Origin: an uncultured bacterium
GTDB taxonomy: Bacteria > CSSED10-310 > CALFER01
NCBI GenBank assembly: GCA_937951895.1
Contig: CALFER010000054.1
Coordinates: 30,337-94,336, forward strand
Reading direction: 5' to 3'
Length of the DNA: 64,000 bases
Positions 43,163 to 50,401 of the stretch are shown in pieces (position 1 is the stretch's first letter; each line of letters opens with the position of its first letter). The translations under genes were made by a program, and so were the position numbers. The notes under the pieces were generated by a model that saw only the letters and a program-made list of their open reading frames with translations, made no database searches and was not told the origin of the DNA.

Positions 43163-43753
43163 CTACCGACGGAAAAACCGGTAATGCGGCCTGCCCGATA
43201 TCGCCAGCATCTCCCTATCTCCACGGCTGTCTCCATATGCATAAATCATTTCGCAAGTCGACAGGTCGATCCGTTCGCGAATCCGCCGAACCTTTTCGGC
43301 TCCATAGCAGTTCAATCCTTCCAGACGGCCGGTGGTGCGGTCATCCAGCACTTCCAGACGGCTCGAGACAAGCTCGATCGAGTGAGTCTTGCACCAGGGT
43401 TCCAACCAGACATCGAGCGATGCCGAGACCAGCACCACGCGATGCGCCTGCTCCCGGTGCCAGGCCAGACGCTCCATCGCACTCGGTTTCGTTCGCTCGG
43501 GCAGGACATCGCGCGCGAACGCTTCTCCCATCCTCCGAACATCTGCGATTGGCATTCCGCAGAAAAATGCCTTTAAAACTCGCTGTTTGAGATCATCGTT
43601 TCGAATGCGGCCCACGGCATACAGGAATATCCACGGAGAAAGCCGAATCAAAACCGCCGCCACTCGGAGATAACCGAAACAAAACACCAGAAAGTCCAGA
43701 AATGTATCCCGTCGAGTAATCGTCCCGTCAAAGTCAAACAACGCAAGAGTCAT
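43163..43753 (-). CDS. HAD-superfamily subfamily IB phosphatase
   Basis: 196 residues. HAD motif I is LALFDFDGTIT at the N-terminus (Asp nucleophile plus acid Asp). Motif II is VVLVSASLDVWL. A Lys near GAEKVRRI (motif III) and YAYGDSRGDREML (motif IV) complete the set. A helical cap contains hydrophobic FLDFLVFCFGYLRVAAVLI. The length and SAS motif match HAD-IB hydrolases related to SerB or to enzymes of phospholipid metabolism; the substrate is not defined. It lies upstream of the giant exported-protein gene and may be ended by the hairpin at 43021. Confidence 0.85.
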   Translation of the reverse strand: MTLALFDFDGTITRRDTFLDFLVFCFGYLRVAAVLIRLSPWIFLYAVGRIRNDDLKQRVLKAFFCGMPIADVRRMGEAFARDVLPERTKPSAMERLAWHREQAHRVVLVSASLDVWLEPWCKTHSIELVSSRLEVLDDRTTGRLEGLNCYGAEKVRRIRERIDLSTCEMIYAYGDSRGDREMLAISGRPHYRFFRR

Positions 43754-43823
43754 CGCTCGCCCCTTTTTCCAGGCGATGCAATATCAGGAAAATCGTTCGA
43801 TATCAACGATTCACGGATCGATT

Positions 43824-44732
43824 CTAACCGACAACAACGCGATCCCGGCCACTGCGTTTACCGGAATACATCAGTGCATCGGCGCGTCCGACGAGAGATT
43901 CCGCGGTGTCGTCGATCCGAGTCACAGTGGCCCCGATCGTCACGGTCAGTCGGACATCCTCCCCGTCAATGGGAACACGGGAGTTGCGGATCAGCATCGC
44001 GAACCGTTCGGCAGTCGCCGTGATCGTCGCGATCGTCGGATGCAGGGTCACAATCAGAAATTCTTCGCCACCCCAACGTCCGACGACATCGAGGGGCCGG
44101 AGATTCGACACCAGGGTGCCGGCCACCATCCGGAGCGCGGCATCCCCATGCATGTGCCCATAGGTATCATTGATCTGTTTGAATCGATCGATGTCGATGA
44201 AGATGACTCCAAACCCGGTTCCGAACCGCCTCAATTCGTCGAATTGGATCGTGATCTGCTGCTCGAGAAACCCCCGATTCGGAATCCGCAGCAGTGAATC
44301 CAGATGTGCCGCCCGTTCCATCGCCTCCATCCGATCCCTCTCGAACATCGCCTGAGACATGTCCCGGAACAACTCCAACGCACCGATCGTCTCACCGGCC
44401 TTGTTGCGCAACGGAATCACACGCACCCTCACAGGCAAGCGATACCCCGTCCTGTGCATCGTGAACAACTCGGCAACAACCCGCTTCCCTTCCCGAATCG
44501 CACGGGTCAGAGGACATCCGGAATCGCACACTGATCGCCCCTCGCTGTCGATGTGCATGATCATCGAATGACAGGTCGCGATCGAGATGGCTTCATCCGC
44601 GGAGTATCCGGTCATTTTTTCGGCCATTCGGTTCCAGTGAACAATCCGCCCCGTCCGGTCGACAAGAAAAGCGCCTTCGTCAATCTCTTCCCAGATCAGT
44701 TCGCATGCCGACTTCATCAACTCCGTGTCCAT
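43824..44732 (-). CDS. PAS-GGDEF diguanylate cyclase
   Basis: 302 residues from ATG 44732, which shares its first base with the preceding TGA stop (TGATG coupling); an in-frame ATG at 44750 lies inside the upstream gene. A PAS domain (about 10-120) has EEIDEGAFLVDRTGRIVHWN and a Cys-containing CHSMIMHIDSEGRSVCDSGC. The GGDEF domain (about 135-295) has IFIDIDRFKQINDTYGH and the active-site signature RWGGEEFL. It should make cyclic di-GMP. No I-site RxxD was clearly identified just upstream of GGEEF (RPLDVVGRWGGEEF has RPLD, a possible I-site). Function of the coupling with the YyaL-like gene is unclear. Confidence 0.9.
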   Translation of the reverse strand: MDTELMKSACELIWEEIDEGAFLVDRTGRIVHWNRMAEKMTGYSADEAISIATCHSMIMHIDSEGRSVCDSGCPLTRAIREGKRVVAELFTMHRTGYRLPVRVRVIPLRNKAGETIGALELFRDMSQAMFERDRMEAMERAAHLDSLLRIPNRGFLEQQITIQFDELRRFGTGFGVIFIDIDRFKQINDTYGHMHGDAALRMVAGTLVSNLRPLDVVGRWGGEEFLIVTLHPTIATITATAERFAMLIRNSRVPIDGEDVRLTVTIGATVTRIDDTAESLVGRADALMYSGKRSGRDRVVVG

Positions 44733-46618
44733 CAGCCTGTCTCCCCACATGACACACGAATCGGATCCGACCCGTCGTTTGCCGTCCCATTTCGGTTTCC
44801 ATGAATCGGATCGACTTCGCGCTGGTCTTGCATGTGCATGATCGTCCGAACAACGAATGCCTGGGATGAGGGGTGCCGTACCAGTGCACTGTTTGCCCGT
44901 ACGATCCGACGGATACGATCTTCATACCGGGATGTTCCGAAATGTCTGTCGAGCCGGTGCATCACCCAGACGGACACCGACTCAGCCGAGGGAATCGCGC
45001 CGTCGTGCGAGTCTCTGACCCGATACGGAACATCCGAGGCGTCGGCCGGGGAGAAAAACAGGCCGCCGGAAGCCGGATCCCCGAACCGTTCGATGAGTTC
45101 CCGGACACAATCTTCGGCTTTGCCCAGCCACTGCCGGTCCCGGGTCGATTCGTACAACTCCATGAGTCCCCATGCATGATAGGCGAGATCCGATGCCATC
45201 ACGGCAGACGAGGTTTCGCCGGCGCACCATCGATGCGAATGTCGGCCCCCCGGCATGAGATGCGATTTGAAGAACGATTCGAGACGCACCGCTTCCCGGA
45301 TGAATCGCCCGTCTGCCAGACAACGCCCGGCAATGGCCAGCCCTGCAAGCATCAACCCATTCCAGTCAGTCAGCACCTTCTCATCCCGAGACGGACTGAC
45401 ACGCACTCCACGCGCAGTCCTCAACAAACCAATGATACGATCAGAACGCTCCTTGTCTGCGCCATCCCGGGACGCTTCCGATACCGGAGAACCCGTCTCG
45501 ACTGTGTACAGAACATTCACACCCGGAATTTCCGGAAAATTCCCTGCCTCCGTCACCCCGAATCGCTCGTTCGCCCATTGCACATCCTCCGGTATCCCGA
45601 GAGCAGCCTCGATTTCCGACCGGGTCCATACATAATACTTCCCCTCGATCCCTTCGCTGTCAGCATCCTCTGCAGCAAAAAAACCTCCGGATTCATGCCG
45701 CAGACGTTCATTCGCATATTCCAGAATTTCATGACACGTCCGGAGACACAACGGATCCCGGGTATGAGCGTATGCGAGCGAATATGCCATCAGTGCGAGC
45801 GCCTGATCATACAGCATCTTCTCGAAGTGCGGCACCCGCCAACCCCCATCAGTCGAATACCGGTGAAATCCATATCCGATCTGGTCGAAAACACCTCCCA
45901 TGCGGATGGCCCGCAGCGTCCGAAGCGCCATATCGAGCGCATCGGTGTGCGGATGCAGGGCATGATAATCCAACAGGAACAGCATCAGGTGGAAACCCGG
46001 AAACTTCGGCGCAGATCCGAACCCTCCGTTTATTGCATCGAACTGGAGCCGAAACGAGGTCATCGCCTGTTCGGGCATATCCTGCCAGGAGCACGCTTCG
46101 CCGACTTCTTCATGAATCTCATGAAGCGCCGCTCCCAAACGATCGATCACATCCGCCAGTTCGTCCCGATCGGTCTGCCAGAGCGCTTCGATCCGCGGTA
46201 TCAGCTCGATCAGGCCGACTCGATTCCATCGGTTCGTCCTGGGGATGTAAGTCCCGGCAAAGAACGGACGGCGATCGGCATCGGTAAGAATGGTCAGTGG
46301 CCATCCGCCGGATCCGGTGAATACCTGACAGGCCGCCATGTAAAAGGCATCGATATCCGGCCGCTCCTCGCGATCCACCTTGATGTTCACGAAAGCGCGA
46401 TTCATCAGATCCGCCACTTCAGGATCCTCGAACGACTCACGCTCCATGACATGACACCAGTGACACGTCGAATACCCGATGGACAGGAACACCGGCTTGT
46501 CCTCCCGACGGGCTCTCTCAAACGCATGGGTCGACCATGGCACCCAGTGCACGGGATTCCATGCATGCTGCCGAAGATACGGACTACTTTCGTGAATCAA
46601 TTCATTGGGCCTCGCCAC
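44732..46618 (-). CDS. YyaL/DUF255-type thioredoxin-domain protein
   Basis: 628 residues. The N-terminus NELIHESSPYLRQHAWNPVHW and the thioredoxin-like SIGYSTCHWCHVMERESFED (Cys52 and Cys55) are diagnostic of the DUF255/SSP411 family. FVNIKVDREERPDIDAFYM and GGWPLTILTD follow. The rest is an (alpha/alpha)6-like glycosidase-fold region (HFEKMLYDQALAL, EDADSEGIEGKYYVWT). The family is widespread and its activity is poorly known. Length is slightly below the usual ~670-690, the C-terminal end being short. It is translationally coupled to the GGDEF gene. Confidence 0.92.
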   Translation of the reverse strand: MARPNELIHESSPYLRQHAWNPVHWVPWSTHAFERARREDKPVFLSIGYSTCHWCHVMERESFEDPEVADLMNRAFVNIKVDREERPDIDAFYMAACQVFTGSGGWPLTILTDADRRPFFAGTYIPRTNRWNRVGLIELIPRIEALWQTDRDELADVIDRLGAALHEIHEEVGEACSWQDMPEQAMTSFRLQFDAINGGFGSAPKFPGFHLMLFLLDYHALHPHTDALDMALRTLRAIRMGGVFDQIGYGFHRYSTDGGWRVPHFEKMLYDQALALMAYSLAYAHTRDPLCLRTCHEILEYANERLRHESGGFFAAEDADSEGIEGKYYVWTRSEIEAALGIPEDVQWANERFGVTEAGNFPEIPGVNVLYTVETGSPVSEASRDGADKERSDRIIGLLRTARGVRVSPSRDEKVLTDWNGLMLAGLAIAGRCLADGRFIREAVRLESFFKSHLMPGGRHSHRWCAGETSSAVMASDLAYHAWGLMELYESTRDRQWLGKAEDCVRELIERFGDPASGGLFFSPADASDVPYRVRDSHDGAIPSAESVSVWVMHRLDRHFGTSRYEDRIRRIVRANSALVRHPSSQAFVVRTIMHMQDQREVDPIHGNRNGTANDGSDPIRVSCGETG

Positions 46619-46675
46619 GGAAACCTCCTGACACGCTCACGGACAGATTACTTATACTTGATATGTTTTGTCAAA

Positions 46676-47344
46676 TTAATTCGAATCGAAATGGAGCGAA
46701 CCGGAATCTCCGGAAACCATCGGGACGAATCGGACCGGGATCACGAATCGGGATTCGATCCCGGAGCGGGTTCGCGTATACACCATCAGGTTCTGATTCA
46801 CTGTTCCGACAGGAATGACGATATGGCGATCGAGTGCGATTTGTCCGGTCAGAGCGGCAGGCATTCGATCCGGAGCGCATGTCACGAGAATACCATCGAA
46901 AACAGTGTCTTCCGGCCAGCCGGTCGAGCCGTCTCCGTGATGGTAGCGGATGTTGGCATACCCCGTGGCCGCGAGAATCGAGCGGGCGTGATTCTGGAGG
47001 GTACCGATCCACTCGATTGTGCAGACTTCGCGCGCCAGCATCGACAGGACGGCGGTCTGATATCCGGAGCCTGTGCCGATCTCGAGAATGCGATCGGTGG
47101 GACGGATATCGAGCAATTCGGACATGAGCGCCACAATGTACGGTTGGGAGATTGTCTGACCGAATCCGATTGAGAGAGGACAATCGCAGTAACTGTTTCG
47201 GCGGAGCGGTTCAGGAACGAACAGGTGTCGGGGAACCGAACGCATTGCCGCCAGGATTCGGGCATCCGAAACTCCACGCGCCTGAATCTGCGTTTTGACC
47301 ATGGAGTCCCGCAGTTCGGAAAGGGGCAACGACGTATCGTCCAT
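46676..47344 (-). CDS. pcm: Protein-L-isoaspartate O-methyltransferase
   Basis: 222 residues. Diagnostic segments are MVKTQIQARGVSDARILAAM, VPRHLFVPEPLRRNSYCDCP, LSIGFGQTISQPYIVALM and the SAM-binding ILEIGTGSGYQTAVLSMLA. VPVG near the C-terminus reads IPVGTVNQNLMVY. It methylates isoaspartyl residues for protein repair, in the cytoplasm. Either ATG 47344 or the internal ATG at 47302 could start it; neither has a strong ribosome site, and the longer form fits the family N-terminus. It ends 57 bases before the YyaL-like start. Confidence 0.93.
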   Translation of the reverse strand: MDDTSLPLSELRDSMVKTQIQARGVSDARILAAMRSVPRHLFVPEPLRRNSYCDCPLSIGFGQTISQPYIVALMSELLDIRPTDRILEIGTGSGYQTAVLSMLAREVCTIEWIGTLQNHARSILAATGYANIRYHHGDGSTGWPEDTVFDGILVTCAPDRMPAALTGQIALDRHIVIPVGTVNQNLMVYTRTRSGIESRFVIPVRFVPMVSGDSGSLHFDSN

Positions 47345-47429
47345 CGATATGTATCATGAAACAAACATGGATCACCTGTCAAAGTGCTTCGCGATTCCGA
47401 TATGGGATGTACGCTATCTCTGTAGCTTT

Positions 47430-47458
47430 TTGATTCGAGTCCGGTCTAACCGTATAGT
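47430..47458 (+). promoter_or_regulatory. Sigma-70 promoter for the interrupted propeller gene
   Basis: TTGATT (47430-47435), a 17-base spacer and TATAGT (47453-47458), 30 bases before the ATG at 47489. GGAGG precedes the ATG by 4 bases. Confidence 0.65.
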
Positions 47459-47488
47459 GAACCGGGGGCATCGAGGACTGGAGGAAGG

Positions 47489-48520
47489 ATGAGGCGGCAG
47501 ATTCTGGTCATAGTATGGATGGTTGGAGTGTTGTTTTCGGCGCACGCCGATGGGTGGCGATGGTTCAATCCTTATCCCCAGGGAAACACCCTGGAATCGT
47601 TGGCTTCGGATGGAAATTTCGGCGAAGTGTTCGGGGGACACTGCGGCACATTGGTGTATCTGTCGTCGTCCGGCTGGCAGCTCATCCCGACAGGAGTCTC
47701 CGGCACATTGACCGGAGCCTGGATTTCATCCGCAGGAGATGCGTTCCTCTGCTCCGAAACCGGAGAACTGCTTCGTTTTGATGGATCCGTCGTCGACATC
47801 ATCGGGCAGACCGGCGGATCAGCGCTCCATGACCTGACCGGATTTTCTGACACCCGCATCTACGCAGGAGGCGCCGGGGGTGTCCTGCTGCATTACGACG
47901 GATCTCAATGGTCCCCGGTTGCCTGTCCCTCGCAGGATACGATCCTGCGTCTGTTCGCATTTCCATCCGGTGAGCTATTGGTTGCAGGGGAAAACGGATT
48001 GGTAATGGTGCTGATCGGGGACTCCTGGACGGAAATCCAGGGGGGACCCGCAGAAGACTGGCATGCGGTCTGGGGGCTGTCTCCGGATCATTTTTACCTG
48101 GCCGGCACCAATGGATCGATTGTCCTGTATGATCATGCCGTATGGACACCGATCGGGATCAGCACAACGAACACGTTCTTCGACATGGCGGGATCCTCCG
48201 ATTCCGAGTTGTTTATCGTCGGCGAGTACGGACTGATCGTTGCGGCGATCGGGTCGATCTGGACGATCGTGCCGTCCGGGACCACCGAGACACTCCACGC
48301 CATCGAGCGGACCGCATCGGGAGACTATCTGGCGGCAGGCGTGCAGGGAACGATGATCCGGTGGACCGGCGAGGCATGGGAGCAAATGAACAAGGGATTC
48401 ACCAATGACATCTGCGGGTTGTGGGCACCCGGACCGGATCATGTCGAGATTGTGACGTCATGCGGATCCCTGGTCATCTGGGACGGCCACTCCTGGTCGG
48501 ACCTTCTCGGCGGCGGGTGA
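47489..48520 (+). CDS. Exported Trp-rich propeller protein, 5' part before an in-frame TGA
   Basis: 343 codons to a TGA at 48518-48520. Signal peptide about 1-20 (MRRQILVIVWMVGVLFSAHA). The body consists of repeats of about 40-45 residues of the type L..I.G.S....YAAG..G.I..W.G..W, a propeller family seen in exported proteins. The frame resumes directly after the TGA: the next 19 codons plus the following gene continue the same repeat. The original protein was therefore about 722 residues, ending in the shared C-terminal domain. As it stands, this part would be exported without that domain. It may be a pseudogene, a readthrough gene or carry a base error. Confidence 0.8.
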   Translation: MRRQILVIVWMVGVLFSAHADGWRWFNPYPQGNTLESLASDGNFGEVFGGHCGTLVYLSSSGWQLIPTGVSGTLTGAWISSAGDAFLCSETGELLRFDGSVVDIIGQTGGSALHDLTGFSDTRIYAGGAGGVLLHYDGSQWSPVACPSQDTILRLFAFPSGELLVAGENGLVMVLIGDSWTEIQGGPAEDWHAVWGLSPDHFYLAGTNGSIVLYDHAVWTPIGISTTNTFFDMAGSSDSELFIVGEYGLIVAAIGSIWTIVPSGTTETLHAIERTASGDYLAAGVQGTMIRWTGEAWEQMNKGFTNDICGLWAPGPDHVEIVTSCGSLVIWDGHSWSDLLGGG

Positions 48521-48577
48521 ACACCTTGGTTCAGATCCGCCTGGTGGGCGGGTGAAAACAGTATCTACGCCGCGGGA

Positions 48578-49657
48578 ATGATTGGAAACATCATTCACTG
48601 GGATGGATCTCAGTGGGAATCGATGACGACATACGTCGATATCAATCTGAACGCGATCACCGGCTTCTCGGACAGCAGCGTGTTCGCGGTCGGGGATTCC
48701 GGAACGGTCATCGTCTGGAACGGGATCAAATGGAATCCATTTGAATTCCCCCTCGCGGTCAATCTCCGGAGCATCTGGGGAACAGATTCAAGCAATCTCT
48801 GGGTCACGGGGGATGAAGGCGCAATTTTCGAGTGGAACGGGTCCGTGTGGATCGATCACAGCACAGATCCCGCATGGAATTTCCGCGCAGTTACCGGGAA
48901 TGAAACCGGGCGGATCGCCGTGGCGGGTGAAAACGGCATTGTCGGGATTCGGATCGATGAGGAGTGGCGTTTTGAGAGACCCTCGATGGATGCCGCTTTG
49001 CGCGCCGTGGATGTATCGCTCGACGGACAGATCACGACGGTTTCGGATACCGGAAGGATGTTCATTCGCATTGGTTCCGACTGGTCCGAAGTTGCGCCCG
49101 TCACCGACAACAGTCTTGAATGGATCGTCCGCGCAGACTCATCGCACCTGTTCGCCGGCGGCCAAGGGGGAACGATCCTGATGCTGGAACCCGATGTGCC
49201 GTTGCCGACGCCAACCCCCGCTCCTCCATCTCCGACACCCTCGCCGGCCCCCACTCAACCGCTCCCGACACCGACACCGCCGATCTGTACGACGATTACC
49301 GTCGAACTTGCGATGCCCGCCAGTCATTTCGAACCGTCCGACCTGTGTTACCTGCACGTCACGGTGTGCAACCCGACGTCGATGTCCCTGGTCGATTTCC
49401 CGTTGTTCGTCGTATTGGATGTATTCGGTAATTACTTCTTCGGACCTTCCTTCGGAGAGGATCTGGACTACTTCGGACATGGATTCACGGTTTGGCCTCC
49501 GGGATTGACAACGGTTCCGGTCATTTCTGATTTTTACTGGCCCGACACCGGGTATTCGGCGGATGATATCGTTTTCCTGTCCGCGCTGGTCGACCCGGCG
49601 ATGACCCGGATCATCGGGCAGATGGACCGGTTGTCGTTCGGATGGAGTGCTCGATGA
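48578..49657 (+). CDS. 3' part of the interrupted propeller protein, with the shared C-terminal WP domain
   Basis: 359 residues if started at ATG 48578, but the same frame is open back to the TGA at 48518-48520 and codes for propeller sequence there (TPWFRSAWWAGENSIYAAG). No ribosome site precedes the ATG and there is no signal peptide, so it is not a natural gene start. Propeller repeats run to about residue 205. A PTPTPAPPSPTPSPAPTQPL linker and the shared C-terminal domain follow (last ~121 residues: GNYFFGPSF, FYWPDTG, SALVDPAM, LSFGW). See the preceding entry for the whole gene. Confidence 0.75.
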   Translation: MIGNIIHWDGSQWESMTTYVDINLNAITGFSDSSVFAVGDSGTVIVWNGIKWNPFEFPLAVNLRSIWGTDSSNLWVTGDEGAIFEWNGSVWIDHSTDPAWNFRAVTGNETGRIAVAGENGIVGIRIDEEWRFERPSMDAALRAVDVSLDGQITTVSDTGRMFIRIGSDWSEVAPVTDNSLEWIVRADSSHLFAGGQGGTILMLEPDVPLPTPTPAPPSPTPSPAPTQPLPTPTPPICTTITVELAMPASHFEPSDLCYLHVTVCNPTSMSLVDFPLFVVLDVFGNYFFGPSFGEDLDYFGHGFTVWPPGLTTVPVISDFYWPDTGYSADDIVFLSALVDPAMTRIIGQMDRLSFGWSAR

Positions 49658-49849
49658 TGTGACAATTTTTGCGCGGATCCGCCCCGATTTCGTCATCCCG
49701 CTGCCCGTTCCAGTGAGATCGCCCGCACTCCCCAAAGACCCGCATGTCCACCTGACTCGGTACCGATCATTCAGGACCGGTTTGACTTCCGAAGCCGGAA
49801 CCGACTGATAAACGGTATCAGCAGAATCCTGTGGCCTTTTCAAGGTTTG

Positions 49850-49865
49850 TGGTATATACTTTGCA
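49850..49865 (+). promoter_or_regulatory. Candidate sigma-54 promoter for the pilin-like gene
   Basis: TGGTATATACTTTGCA has GG and GC separated by 10 bases and a perfect TTGCA -12 element; the -24 element is partial (TGGTAT for TGGCAC). A sigma-70 -10-like TATACT overlaps it but has no good -35. Pilin genes in other bacteria are often sigma-54 dependent. The leader would be about 26 bases. Confidence 0.45.
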
Positions 49866-49902
49866 GTAAAGTTCCGGTGTACAGTGGAGAGGAGGCGAGG
49901 TC

Positions 49903-50400
49903 ATGATATCCGCGACACGAGAATCTGGATTCACATTGATCGAGTTACTGATCGTGATAGCCATCATCGGAATTCTCGCAGCCGGCGCTATTCCCAATCT
50001 GCTGCGTGCCCGGATGTCCGCCCAGGAAGCGGGTGCGATCGGCGCGTGCAAAACTGTTGTGGCGGCGCAAACCGATTACAACAACAACACCTCTCCGCAC
50101 ACATATGCGACAGACCTCAGCGCGCTGGGTTCGGGGTTCATGGCAGGTGGTCAGCGGTTTATCGACGATGCCCTGGCCAGCGGGATGAAATCGGGATACG
50201 CCTTCTCACTGACCGGAGGGAACATGAGGCACATTCCGGGCGAGATTTTCCCGAGTTACTTCACCTGGAGCATGGCGGCCTGGCCGTTGGTCTATGCATC
50301 AACGGGTGTGCGATCGTTTTATGTCGACGATGCGGGAGTCATCCGTGCGTCCGATATCGGCGGGGGTCCCGGGCACATCGACATGCCGTCGATCGAGTGA
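49903..50400 (+). CDS. Type IV pilin / type II pseudopilin-like protein
   Basis: 165 residues. The short leader ends at Gly9 (MISATRESG), followed by the class III cleavage/methylation motif FTLIELLIVIAIIGILAAGAI, with the conserved Glu five residues into the mature protein (Glu14). The hydrophobic helix leads to PNLLRARMSAQEAGAIGACK, as in major pilin-like and GspG-like proteins of many environmental bacteria. A GAGGAGGCGAGG purine run precedes the ATG. No assembly genes lie nearby. It converges on the HEAT-repeat gene, one base apart. Confidence 0.9.
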   Translation: MISATRESGFTLIELLIVIAIIGILAAGAIPNLLRARMSAQEAGAIGACKTVVAAQTDYNNNTSPHTYATDLSALGSGFMAGGQRFIDDALASGMKSGYAFSLTGGNMRHIPGEIFPSYFTWSMAAWPLVYASTGVRSFYVDDAGVIRASDIGGGPGHIDMPSIE

Positions 50401-50401
50401 C

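Noticed and set aside
44873..47173. 766-codon open frame on the plus strand opposite the YyaL-like and pcm genes
   Set aside because: Antisense to two recognisable genes; no protein-family features.
48518..48520. TGA read as selenocysteine or as a reassigned sense codon
   Set aside because: The site lies in a propeller turn with no redox motif, no SECIS-like stem was apparent just downstream, and TGA is a normal stop elsewhere in the window (for example at 2752-2754).
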